A DNA stretch of 64,000 nt, from NCBI GenBank assembly GCA_965222425.1, contig CBDCTW010000008.1:1-64000 (forward strand), in the 5' to 3' direction. The stretch is from CBDCNP01 sp965222425. Lineage in GTDB: Bacteria > Acidobacteriota > Vicinamibacteria > Marinacidobacterales > DATDRI01. The notes beneath the pieces were generated by a model. It was not told the DNA's origin and searched no databases. It saw only the letters and a list, made by a program, of their open reading frames with translations. This document shows positions 16,958-25,981 of this stretch, one piece after another. Within the stretch, counting starts at the first letter, position 1. Each line of letters starts with the position of its first letter. Position numbers and translations under genes: made by a program.

Positions 16958-17805
16958 CCCGTTGGCATCGCGACCGATTCCGACGGTACTGGGCAAATAT
17001 CTCGCAGCGCCGCCATCCCGGTCGGCCTCGGATTGATGCCGAGATTCGTCGCGTCGTCCGCACGATGGCGCAAGACGGCTGGGGGGCGCCACGCATCCAT
17101 GCTGAGCTCACCAAGCTCGGTTTCATCATCTCCGAGATTACGGTGTCGCGATACCTGCCGCGGCATCCCGCGGAGCCCGACCAACTGAAGCGATGGATGG
17201 CTTTCTTGCGCAACCATAAAGACGATATCGCCGCCATGGATCTGTTCACCGTGCCCACCGCTTCGCTCCGGCTGCTGTACGGCTTCTTCGTCATCGAGCA
17301 CGGCCGTCGGCACATCGTTCACTTCAACGCCACGTTCCACCCGACGTCTGCTTGGGTTATTCAGCAACTGCGTGAGGCGTTTCCCTACGACACCGCTCCG
17401 AAATATCTCATCTTCGATCGCGACTTCATCTTTAGCGCTGCGGTCATCGAGTTCATCAAAACAACGGGCACAAAACCCGTTCGCACTTCGTTTCGCAGCC
17501 CATGGCAAAACGGAACCGCGGAGCGGTGGGTCGGCAGCTGCCGTCGCGAGCTCCTTGAGCACGTCGTGGTTCTCGGTGCATGTCATCTCATCCGGCTCGT
17601 GCGAGCTTACATCAGCTACTATCACGAGGACCGTTGCCACTTGGGGCTGAACAAGGACACACCGAGCTTGAGAACGGTCACGCACCGACCGTCTCCTACG
17701 GCGAAAGTCGTCGCACTGCCGCGAGTCGGTGGATTGCACCATCGATACGAGTGGCGAGAGGCAGCCTGAGTCAGCTTGGTCGCTCGCGTTACTCGGCTGG
17801 TCGCC
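16951..17805 (+). pseudogene. rve-type (DDE) transposase of IS-B, N-terminally truncated
   Basis: Integrase-core transposase: AMDLFTVPT (Asp 1), YLIFDRDFIF (Asp 2) and NGTAERWVGSCRRELLEH (Glu). A helical region, RPRIDAEIRRVVRTMAQDGWGAPRIHAELTKLG in outline, precedes the core. The ORF opens inside the adjoining repeat with a TTG, so the native N-terminus is missing. The stop is at about 17769 and the element tip GGCTGGTCGC at about 17805. It is distantly related to the IS-A transposase (20247-21133). Confidence 0.75.
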
Positions 17806-17969
17806 GAGAAGTTCGTCCTCAGCACCTTCCCTCGCGCGCTGACCACGCTCTCCAGCATATGCTCGAGGGCGGTCCAGGCCTAGAGTCCAGTCCCGGACTA
17901 ATAATGACGATGGACACCCCGCTGACCATCGAAGACTACCTTCGAGCAATGACCCGCGACGCGCCTTAG
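17806..17969 (+). pseudogene. Possible 3' fragment of a host gene
   Basis: A frame ending at 17969 reads LIMTMDTPLTIEDYLRAMTRDAP. It begins where the IS-B tip ends and has no start of its own. It may be the severed C-terminus of a host protein; its relation to the GGDEF-EAL gene cut at 15453 cannot be shown. Confidence 0.3.
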
Positions 17970-18023
17970 TGCTATCTCGTTTCTCGGTAGTTTAGAATGA
18001 GCCCTCAGTGAAAGGAGTCTTTC

Positions 18024-18446
18024 ATGAAACCCGTACTCGTATTCCTCACCCTTCTTCTTGCGGCTGGGCTATCCATCCAATGTGGGTCATCGTCGGACCT
18101 TACGGGCGTTGCGATCAACAAGATTCGACTCGAAGGTGATCACGCCGAAGACCTGAACGCGGATCTGGAAAAGGCGCTGGCTGCAGCCGGAGCGACGCTG
18201 AATCAATCGGGCCAACCGGACCTCACCGGCACCATTACTTGGGAATGGGCCGGAGATAAGGACAGCCCTTACCCAACGCGGGTCCGTGTCTTCGTGCAGT
18301 CAGAACCTAAAGAGGAGAATCTCACGCTAACCGCGATGTATGAAGTCGCGAAAGGCGCGCAGCTCCAAAATGTGGCTCACTATAGAAGAACGATCGTCGG
18401 GAGCGTTGTGGCGAGACTGGCCGCTCAGAACCAAAGCCCCGAGTAA
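18024..18446 (+). CDS. Small secreted protein or putative lipoprotein, unknown
   Basis: A 140-aa protein with a clean signal peptide (MKPVLVFLTLLLAAGLSIQCGSS). The Cys follows a weak lipobox (Gln at -1), so lipid attachment is uncertain. The mature part is hydrophilic with beta-strand character (LTGTITWEWAGDKD, RVRVFVQSEPKEENLTLTAMYEVA) and no recognised family; it resembles LptE-like small envelope lipoproteins only in outline. The ATG at 18024 has an AAAGGAG site 8 bp upstream. It appears intact and is one of few undisturbed genes in this IS-rich stretch. Confidence 0.7.
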   Translation: MKPVLVFLTLLLAAGLSIQCGSSSDLTGVAINKIRLEGDHAEDLNADLEKALAAAGATLNQSGQPDLTGTITWEWAGDKDSPYPTRVRVFVQSEPKEENLTLTAMYEVAKGAQLQNVAHYRRTIVGSVVARLAAQNQSPE

Positions 18447-18552
18447 AGCGCTCGATGATACGGGGAACCTTGTCCGGTTAAGATTCTCGCTAGCTCCCGC
18501 CATATCTCCTCCAGGATGAACGAAGAACTAGAATGAGGAGCTTGCCCGCGAT

Positions 18553-18836
18553 TTACTTCTTTTCGGCCTGCCCCGCCACTTTGATGCGGTTGCCCTCGGC
18601 ATCGGTCAGCTCTCTTTGCTGCGCGCTCCGCCCGGCCCTGAAAAGCGCGGGGTCACCCACGGTGAAGCTCGCGGCGCGCGACATGAATGCGCCATGAAAC
18701 TGACCCGACACTAGGACGGACAGAGTGGAGGGCTCCTCGACCGGCGCGAAGGCCACTTGGAAAGCCAGCCTTTGGCCATCGTCGATGGAGCGCTCACGGA
18801 CGGTGGTGGGGCCGCTTGCCAGCGCGAGGCCATCGA
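18553..18836 (-). pseudogene. Host gene, C-terminal fragment cut by an IS end
   Basis: The frame enters from the IS tip at 18837 and reads GIDGLALASGPTTVRERSID, FQVAFAPVEEPSTLSVLVSG and VGDPALFRAGRSAQ to a KK-rich end. It looks like the tail of an envelope or periplasmic protein. The N-terminus is missing, and sequence on the far side of the IS end (18931-19100) does not continue it recognisably. Confidence 0.6.
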
Positions 18837-18930
18837 TCCCGTCCTGTGCCAAAACTCGGCCCTTTTGAAATAGAGCATCAATCAGCAGCTTAGTGTCTGT
18901 GTTTGCGGCCGTGCCAAGGGCCGAGCGCGA
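18837..18930 (+). repeat. IS-A type terminal repeat
   Basis: CGTCCTGTGCCAAAACTCGG followed by CTTTTGAAATAGAGCATCAA, the AGCAGCTTAG block and TGTCTGTGTTTGCGGCCGTG, as at both ends of IS-A. Only one end is present. Confidence 0.8.
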
Positions 18931-19129
18931 ACAAACGACGAAATCATGCAGGCATGGTCCCGGCAGACCGGAGACCAATCAAGTTTGGGGCGCGCGGATG
19001 AATAAATAGAAGGCACAGGCTGGAAACGGACTTTACGGTGCGGCTAGTGAGGCACTCCCACAGGAAACGGGGAGAAACAGATAGGCCGCGCCTACGGAGC
19101 ACCGCGCCAGCCCTCGACCCTACCGCCAG

Positions 19130-20007
19130 TCAGGCAGCGAGTAGCAACGAGTCGCACTCGGCGGCGAAGATCTTCTCAGCACCAAATTGGACATTTTTTG
19201 CCTTATAAAGATCAACGAGCGTGTCACGCAGACCTAGGACTACAGGAGAAGCCGTAACCGGGATCGAAGCAAAGGCCCTGCGGAAGGCCTGCTCATCGCC
19301 CAAGTCCGCATAGGCGTGCATACCGATTGCAAGTGAAGCGGGAGCAACTGATACTGTTGAGATTTTTTCGACTAAACCAATTGCCTCTTGATAGCGTCCT
19401 TCCCGGATTCGACAAGTGGCAAGTGCTGTGGCAAAGTATTCGCGCTGTTCCCTCCAGGGGCACTCTTTCACTCCCCACTCCAACACCTCGCGTGCCTTGC
19501 TGAAGTCACAGCGGCGCAGGAAAGTCATCCCGCGAATATGAAAACCGATCCATTCGCTTCTAGTCGCAGGCAGCTTATCTGAAAGCAGTGCCAACGCCGC
19601 GTCATAGTCAGACTGGGCAACAAGTACCGATGCTAACCTGAAACGCACACGTTGGACGCTGCCAACGCGCTCTATTACCTCCTCGTATGCACTTCTGGCA
19701 AGCTCCCGTTCACCGAGCTTGCGGTAAGTGTCTGCTTTGCCAATGCGGCCCGCCATATCCAATGGGTGGAGATAGATTGCGTTGTCGAAGGCTGCAAGAG
19801 CTTCATCAAATCGCCCTAAGTCGCGTAGGATCCGAGCCCAACCTAATCGAGGAGCGGAGTAAGCGGGAAACTCATCGATCAAGGACCGCATTTCAAGCTC
19901 CGCTTTCTCGAAATCGCCCATCTCTCGCACAACCTCTGCTCGAGCGAAAGAAGGAATAATATCCTTCGGATAGTCGTGCACTATCGTGTTCAGTTCGTGG
20001 AGCGGTG
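19130..20007 (-). pseudogene. TPR-repeat protein, 5' truncated
   Basis: The frame reads through about 290 residues of tetratricopeptide repeats: SAPRLGWARILRDLGRFDEALAAFDNAIYLHP and GRIGKADTYRKLGERELARSAYEE among others (A/G-x3-L-x2-Y/F spacing). There is no start at the repeat boundary: codons continue upstream (LHELNTIVHDYPKD) until the hybrid repeat unit at 20008 replaces the gene. At least the N-terminal signal or effector portion is lost. TPR arrays mediate protein interactions; the original partner is unknown. Confidence 0.75.
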
Positions 20008-20108
20008 CTTCCGCAATCCAATGTTGGTGGCTGCCGCGTAACCCGCTCGTGTGCTAGAGTTTGAGCCTGATTTCGAGAGACGCAGTTCTTTCGGCGATGC
20101 GGGCTGGG
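20008..20108 (+). repeat. Hybrid IS-end unit, copy 3 (incomplete)
   Basis: Opens GGTGCTTCCGCAATCCAATG and follows the 122-bp unit up to GCGGGCTGGGCT, where it lacks the final tip. A stretch of about 110 bp without identity (20109-20218) follows. Confidence 0.7.
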
Positions 20109-20218
20109 CTGACCACACGGTGCCTGACGTTCAGGGACGCCTTCGTGTGCACGCCGACATCCTTGTTAATGGCGTTCGCCGACACAGGCAGGCCAGCTGA
20201 CATTAGCATTCAAACACG

Positions 20219-20246
20219 GCGTAGCAACACTTGATGGCGGAAGCAC
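20219..20246. repeat. Terminal fragment of the 166-bp MITE
   Basis: About 27 bp, CAACACTTGATGGCGGAAGC with the final ACC, identical to the right end of the 166-bp MITE at 35866-35891. It abuts IS-A sequence truncated at an internal codon. Confidence 0.7.
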
Positions 20247-21133
20247 CCCGCGAGGCGCTGGCCCAGATTGCGTCCGTTGCCACACCCGCTACGCTTCTGC
20301 GCTGGTACCGCCACCTCATCGCAGCCAAGTACGATGGCAGCAAGAACCGGAGTCCAGGCCGACCTCCGACGGCGAAGGACATCCGTGAGCTCATTGTGCG
20401 CGTGGCGCGGGAGAACCCGACGTGGGGATATACGCGCCTGCGAGGCGCACTCAAGAACCTAGGACATGAACTCGGACGCAACACTATCAAGAGGATCCTC
20501 GCCGAGCACGGTATCGCTCCTGCGCCGGAGCGGGGCAGGAGCATGTCGTGGAGCACCTTCATCAAGGCTCATTGGGGCGCCATCGCTGCGACAGACCTGT
20601 TCACCGTCGAGGTTGTGAACCCGTTCGGGCTCGTCCGCTACCATGTCCTGTTTGTCATCGATATCGCCACTCGCTGCGTGTGCATCGGTGGGATAACGTC
20701 GGACCCCAACGGGGAGTGGATGAAGCAGGTGGCAAGAAACCTCACGGACATGTGGGATGGTTTCCTCCTTGGCAAGCGATACCTCATCCACGACCGGGAC
20801 CCGCTATTCACCGAGGCGGTACGTGGGCTGTTGAGAGATTCAGGCGTGAAGCCCCTCCGCCTTCCCGCCAATAGTCCGAATCTGAACGCATATGCGGAAA
20901 GATTCGTTCTCTCCATACGCCGAGAGTGTCTCGACCGCTTCGTACCTCTCAGTGAGCGACACCTGCGGACAGCGGTAACCGAATACGTCGTGCACTATCA
21001 CACCGAACGGAACCACCAAGGTCTCGGCAACGAGCTCCTCACACCTCTGCCGGCAAGCGCGAATGACACTGGCCCCATCGTGTCGCGAGAGCGACTTGGG
21101 GGCATTCTCAACTACTACTGCCGTGCCGCGTAG
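20247..21133 (+). pseudogene. rve-type DDE transposase of IS-A, N-terminally truncated
   Basis: About 295 residues: HTH-type region (ENPTWGYTRLRGALKNLGHELGRNTIKRIL), then the integrase core with ATDLFTVEV (Asp 1), YLIHDRDPLF (Asp 2) and NAYAERFVLSIRREC (Glu), and a tail ending LGGILNYYCRAA. Copy 2 (40529-44385, interrupted) supplies the missing N-terminus. Integrase-core IS of this type are common in Acidobacteriota and Planctomycetota by recollection; no formal family is assigned. Confidence 0.8.
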
Positions 21134-21363
21134 ATTGTCGCCGGCGACGGTAGCCCCTCGGCGGGCTCGACCGGCGTAGCGTGGAAACAGCTTCAGGAAC
21201 ACGCTTCGATATTCGCTCTCGACTGGGTGGTCATCTGCATGGTGACGACCCGCCCGCCCAAGACGATTGTAAAGCCCACGGCCCTTGGCCCGGTCGCAAA
21301 CACAGACACTAAGTTGCTGATTTATGGCCTATTTCAAAAGGGCCGAGTTTTGGCACAGGACGG
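20247..21363 (+). mobile_element. IS-A (rve-type IS), copy 1, left part deleted
   Basis: Carries the transposase from about codon 67 of the intact gene (REALAQIASVATP) to its stop at 21133, and the full right end (21134-21363) with the AGTTGCTGATTTATGGCC block and GAGTTTTGGCACAGGAC tip. The right end and the left end (5577 on) form long inverted repeats of roughly 100 bp. Confidence 0.8.
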
Positions 21364-22130
21364 CACCGGAGTGCCCATGGTCCCACATGAGACACAAGGA
21401 CGGCAAGGCAAAGACGACTCGGGCATGGCGAAGAGCAGGGAGGCCAAGCTCGGTTGCGTGTTCACGCAGACAAGCTTGGACGACGAGGGCTTTGCTCTTC
21501 GTGATCCGGACTCCACCACTTACGTCGGCGCCATCGAAACCGCCGAAGAGTTCGGCCAACGAATCTTTACCGAGGCCATCCGGCGGGGCCTGCGCTTTGC
21601 CGAACAGGTCATTGTCATCGGAGATGGTGCGCCCTGGATCTGGAATCTTGCGGCTGAGCACTTTGCGGATGCCACCGAGATCCTCGACCTCTACCATGCC
21701 CGCGAGCATGTTTCAGACCTTGCCAAGGTGCTGTACGAACCACTCCAGGCCAAGGCGTGGACAGAGGCATCCATCCAACTGCTTGATGAAGCCAACCTTG
21801 AAGGGCTTCTCTCGACCTTTGCTCGCTTGCGCCCCAAAAGCGAATTCGTCAAGGACGAGCTCAGAAAGGCAACGGCTTACTTCCAGACCAACACGGAGCG
21901 GATGCGCTACCAGCGCTTCCGTGAACAAGGTTTGTTCGTCGGCTCCGGCGTCGTCGAGGCGGCATGCAAAACCATCGTCGGCCGTCGGCTCAAGCAGTCC
22001 GGAATGCGCTGGACCGTCCGCGGTGCCAATGCCATCATCGCCCTCAGATGCTGCGAACTCAGCCGTCGCTGGGAGCAGTTCTGGGAGGCCCGCTGCGGGT
22101 AGTCTCACCCCACATTTATGACGCACACCC
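21364..22130 (+). mobile_element. ISKra4-type element, 3' fragment
   Basis: Matches the last 246 codons and right end of the complete element at 55907-57735. The frame GTGVPMVPHETQ to QFWEARCG (stop 22102) is intact, followed by the tip ACGCACACCC at 22130. Amino-acid differences from the full copy are very few (for example Ser for Asn in ATxASVNKV in one reading frame), so the truncation is recent. Its 5' edge is exactly the IS-A tip. Confidence 0.85.
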
Positions 22131-22370
22131 AATCCTGCCATAGTGCTTGACTAGTACGAACCAATGTGGTACTAGCACTTTGTCCACTTGGTCTCTCTCT
22201 CATGGCAAATGCTGCAGCGTTCCTGAGAATTCCGTTACCTGAATTCTGCCCTATATCCCTAATTTTTTCAAGACCAAGAGTTGCTGAGAACCGGGTTCGG
22301 CTCGGCAAGACGTTGATTTTTCATCTACCGGAATTTTCGACAAATTTAGAAGAAACGGAGGAGGAGAGCC
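22131..22370. promoter_or_regulatory. Upstream region of the TonB receptor gene
   Basis: Contains a dyad CTAGTAC...GTACTAG at about 22148-22177, a possible operator, and a strong ribosome-binding site GGAGGAGGA ending about 7 bp before the ATG at 22371. No promoter hexamers can be assigned with confidence. Confidence 0.45.
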
Positions 22371-25300
22371 ATGAAGAGACACTTGACATTTGTACTCGTG
22401 TGGCTTGGGGCAATCTTTGTTGCCTCCATCGCACACGGCCAGATCACCGGTACGATCACCGGTACGGTTGTTGACCAGACCGGAGCGGTGGTGCCGGGAG
22501 CCACGGTAACGGCCGCGAGCCCCAACCTTCTACGTAGCGATGTCTTCTCGGTCGCTAACCAACAGGGGCGCTACCGACTCGTCGGCCTCACTGCGGGCGT
22601 TTATGAACTTTCGGTGCAAATGGACGGTTTCGCGCCAAAGAGACTGACGGAGATCAGACTGGGGCTCAATGAAACCAAGGAAGTCAAGATTGTGTTAGAG
22701 CTTGCTGGCATTGCAGAACAAGCCACTGTCGTCGCTAGAGCGCCCGTGGTGGAGGTCAAGTCTAGCGGGCTGGGATTGGCGATTCTACCGGAGGTGATTG
22801 ACACAATGCCGCTCAAGGGACGGGAGTTCCTGGATTTGATGGGACTTGTCCCTGGCACTGCTCCCCGCGTCGGAAATGCCATTGCGCTCAACGGCGATCA
22901 GGGAGCCGCAGTGACCGTCTTTGCCGAGCGGTCGGTCACCAACTCGTTCCTAGTCGACGGGATGATGAACAAGGATGACTATACCGGAGGCTTCGCTGAG
23001 TTCTATATTCAGGATGTCATCCAAGAGTTCAAAGTAGAATTGGGCGGCTACCAGGCCGAGTTCGGCCGCGCGTCCGGAGCCGTCGCGAACATCATCACAA
23101 AGTCAGGCGGGAACGATTTCGGTGGCCGTGGGTTCTTCTTTCTCCGAGATGATGGGCTGAATTCCACCAACGTCCCCGATCAGGATCCTCCCCAGCTTCG
23201 GCGGACAGAAGTGGGTGGGACATTCGGCGGGCCTATCGCACGGGACAAAACCTGGTTTTTTGCAGCAGGGCAAATCGTCAACGAGGCACGCGGCTCCACG
23301 CTCCAACTAACCGCGGTACCCCGAGTCCTGAAAGATGGATGGTTCACCCCAACCTCTGGTCAAGAAATTTTTGACGCAAAGCCGGACGCCCAAAGGCTCA
23401 CCTTGTTTGGCAAGGTAAATCACCAGTTCAGCCCCTCTCAAAACCTCTACGTGACTGTGAACATGAATTTGGGCGAAGAGCTCAACTCCCTCCCGCCGGG
23501 GGGGGGACACACCTTCATCCCTCTGAACTCGACCAGCAACGATTACGAGAAAAACACCTATAGCGCTACAGGGCGTCATACAGCCTTTTTTGGAGGCGAC
23601 GCGTTCCTCGAGTCGTCTCTTCGCTACTTGCGGATTCGGAACCAGACCAACACAGAAAAAACTCTCGGCGCGGAGTTCATTTATCCGGGTACCTTCAACG
23701 AGATTGGGCAGGCACAGTTCTGGATCACGAACGCGTCCTCGGAAGGCATTACTGATCTAGAGCATGAGCGTTACCAGTGGATGCAGACCATGAGCGCGTT
23801 CAGAGAAACCGACAACTGGGGTCGCCATGACCTTAAGTTCGGCTTCGACTTTACTCGGGTGAACTTTGACCGCAGCCACTTTCCACCGAGTTATCTGATT
23901 GTCTCGAACACGCTCTACCAACGAGAATACCAGAACTTGGATATTGGGACCGTCGAGGTGATACGAAACGAAGGGCTAACCCTAGATGACCGGACTCGGT
24001 CACAGGCGGCGAATAATGTTCTCGGCGCCTTCGGCCAGGACTCGTGGGAAGTCCGCGACGGGCTGACAATCAATGCCGGGATCCGTTACGACTACGCGTC
24101 TTTATTTAGCGAGGACAAGGATAATTTTGCGCCACGCATCGGCGTTGCGTGGGATCCGAAAAGCGATGGCAAGACCGTTCTGAGGGCAAGCTTTGGAATT
24201 TACTATGATCAGAACATTCTCGAACTCGCACAGGAAGTTCCTGAGCTGGGTGGCATCCAAGGCTTAGCCTGGTCGCATATCCTCATCCCACGCGGGGCAT
24301 CCTGGTTCGATAATCCAGCGATAGGAGCTTTCGATCCCCTCCATGCCGGGGGCACGCGCTGGCTGGCGCATCCTGAGTTCTTCTCACATATCCTTCCTGA
24401 AGGTGCTGAGCGGTGTGCTGGAGACCTGTGCATTACAGGGCAGGGACGACCCCATATCCTCTATGAGCTCCTTGGTGTCCCGGTAACCGACCCGCTGAAT
24501 CCGCCCATACTGGAATACGGCTCTATCGAACAGCTTACCGGTGGGCGATTCACCCCGGAAGAAGCCCTCCAAACGATCAACAACTTCTTCGGTCCTCATT
24601 TCTTCAATCGATTTGGTTGGGCTGAGCCTCCCGATGAAGGATCGGTCATCAGCGGCCGCTATATGCAATTCTTTTACCGCACCAACGGACCGGCGGTCAC
24701 GCGCCTCAAAACATTACAACATCCTGTGAAAACGCCCTATACACGGTCGTTCAACTTTGGCATCGCTCGTGAAATCGTCGGCGACTTCTCAATAGATGCG
24801 GCAATCTTCATACGACGGTCGCGAGATCTTCTCGCCTCCCGCGTCATCAACCTCCGGGATATTCCTCGGGGTGCGGGCTGCTTCGAGAATACGACCGACA
24901 GTGGACCCTGCAACAATCAGGTCGGGTACAGTGGCTTCCTGGATGCCAACGTCTTCACTCTGGCTCTCGAGAAGCGTTTTTCAAATGGCTACCAGTTTCT
25001 CGGAAGCTACACTTATACCGACGCCGTCGACAACTTCACTTCCTACCGCGTACCGCCTCGGGGGGCTAGTACGAGCTTTCTCTTTAACAACCAGCCGGAG
25101 CTAGATATCGGTCGCAGTCTAATGGCGCCGAACCAGGTCTTTACGTTCAGTGGTGTTGTGCGAATGCCTTACGGAATTCACGTATCGGGTATCCTAAACG
25201 CCTCGTCGGGATTGCCCTTTAATGCGTCTGGCTTCGGAGTGGACTCGGATGGGGACGGCATTTTCGACAACCGACTAGCCACGACCGAAAAGGGTGAGTT

Positions 25301-25514
25301 TGCGACAGACTCGCTCCTGAATGTGGACATGCGGCTTGCCAAGACGGTCAAATTGGGTTCATCACGAGCACTGACGGTTCTAGTAGAAATGTTCAACTTA
25401 ACCAATGAAGCGAATCCGGCCCGGATCATCACTGCTTTCGGAGAGGACATCGGCTTAACCATCGAACCACTGCCGGGGCGTGAGTTACAAATAGGCGTTC
25501 GTTTCGACTTCTGA
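22371..25514 (+). CDS. Oar-like TonB-dependent outer-membrane receptor
   Basis: A 1047-aa receptor. A signal peptide (MKRHLTFVLVWLGAIFVASIAHGQ) is followed by a carboxypeptidase-regulatory-like beta-sandwich at about 25-105 (GTVVDQTGAVVPGATVTA, NQQGRYRLVGLTAGVYELSV). Then come a plug domain (VDGMMNKDDYTGGFAEFYI, FGRASGAVANIITKSGGNDF) and a long 22-strand-type barrel closing in Phe (LQIGVRFDF). This CarboxypepD_reg plus TonB_dep_Rec layout is the Oar type, abundant in Acidobacteriota and myxobacteria, used for uptake of peptides, glycans or siderophores. A GC-rich hairpin follows the stop. The downstream hydrolase genes suggest that the ligand is a peptide or amide. Confidence 0.9.
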   Translation: MKRHLTFVLVWLGAIFVASIAHGQITGTITGTVVDQTGAVVPGATVTAASPNLLRSDVFSVANQQGRYRLVGLTAGVYELSVQMDGFAPKRLTEIRLGLNETKEVKIVLELAGIAEQATVVARAPVVEVKSSGLGLAILPEVIDTMPLKGREFLDLMGLVPGTAPRVGNAIALNGDQGAAVTVFAERSVTNSFLVDGMMNKDDYTGGFAEFYIQDVIQEFKVELGGYQAEFGRASGAVANIITKSGGNDFGGRGFFFLRDDGLNSTNVPDQDPPQLRRTEVGGTFGGPIARDKTWFFAAGQIVNEARGSTLQLTAVPRVLKDGWFTPTSGQEIFDAKPDAQRLTLFGKVNHQFSPSQNLYVTVNMNLGEELNSLPPGGGHTFIPLNSTSNDYEKNTYSATGRHTAFFGGDAFLESSLRYLRIRNQTNTEKTLGAEFIYPGTFNEIGQAQFWITNASSEGITDLEHERYQWMQTMSAFRETDNWGRHDLKFGFDFTRVNFDRSHFPPSYLIVSNTLYQREYQNLDIGTVEVIRNEGLTLDDRTRSQAANNVLGAFGQDSWEVRDGLTINAGIRYDYASLFSEDKDNFAPRIGVAWDPKSDGKTVLRASFGIYYDQNILELAQEVPELGGIQGLAWSHILIPRGASWFDNPAIGAFDPLHAGGTRWLAHPEFFSHILPEGAERCAGDLCITGQGRPHILYELLGVPVTDPLNPPILEYGSIEQLTGGRFTPEEALQTINNFFGPHFFNRFGWAEPPDEGSVISGRYMQFFYRTNGPAVTRLKTLQHPVKTPYTRSFNFGIAREIVGDFSIDAAIFIRRSRDLLASRVINLRDIPRGAGCFENTTDSGPCNNQVGYSGFLDANVFTLALEKRFSNGYQFLGSYTYTDAVDNFTSYRVPPRGASTSFLFNNQPELDIGRSLMAPNQVFTFSGVVRMPYGIHVSGILNASSGLPFNASGFGVDSDGDGIFDNRLATTEKGEFATDSLLNVDMRLAKTVKLGSSRALTVLVEMFNLTNEANPARIITAFGEDIGLTIEPLPGRELQIGVRFDF

Positions 25515-25550
25515 TTAAGACCGCCTGGCGAACTGGACCGATACAAATCC

Positions 25551-25583
25551 GGGGCCCTGGCTTCCGAGTGGGCCAGGGGCCCC
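25551..25583 (+). terminator. Strong GC hairpin after the TonB gene
   Basis: GGGGCCCTGGC pairs with GCCAGGGGCCCC (one bulged base) over a 10-nt loop. No U-run follows, so it may act as a Rho-dependent pause or mRNA-stabilising stem rather than a classical terminator. Confidence 0.5.
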
Positions 25584-25684
25584 GGGCCCTGAAGGGGTGG
25601 CAGCAGTTTGTACCCAGAACAAAGAAGAGCCAAAACCCAACCTTGCCGCAGACAAGAAAGCACTGAACGGGGGAAAAGTAATTC

Positions 25685-25945
25685 ATGGTCCTTGACCGCA
25701 AACCTGAGAAGAAAGTCGATGGGGTCAACGTAAGGCCGGTTGGTAAGGACATTGGCGAGCGTATCTCCGTGCTCCGCCGCGAACGGCACCTGAGTTTAGA
25801 GGCGTTGGCGGCTGAGATGGGTTTGACGGCGTCATACCTGAGCAAACTGGAACGAGAGTCGGACGAGCATCTCCATTTTCTGGGTGTGGAAATGGTCACT
25901 TTTTCAAGCGAGATGAGAGGCTTTCCGGGCCGCTTCGGACCCTAG
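25685..25945 (+). CDS. XRE-family HTH protein, possibly truncated
   Basis: An 86-aa frame with a good XRE helix-turn-helix: IGERISVLRRERHLSLEALAAEMGLTASYLSKLERE. In intact regulators of this type the HTH is followed by PSLxTLxxIAxALGV and often a cupin domain; here the text diverges after LERESDE into HLHFLGVEMVTFSSEM. Hence it is probably the remnant of a larger cupin-type regulator that once controlled the neighbouring uptake/degradation genes. It lies 36 bp upstream of the amidohydrolase gene. Confidence 0.5.
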   Translation: MVLDRKPEKKVDGVNVRPVGKDIGERISVLRRERHLSLEALAAEMGLTASYLSKLERESDEHLHFLGVEMVTFSSEMRGFPGRFGP

Positions 25946-25981
25946 GTTAGACCGGGATCTTATCCGCAGGAGACAAATATA

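Noticed and set aside
22371..22430. A riboswitch upstream of the TonB gene
   Set aside because: Only a short CTAGTAC dyad is visible; no cobalamin or other known riboswitch core could be recognised.
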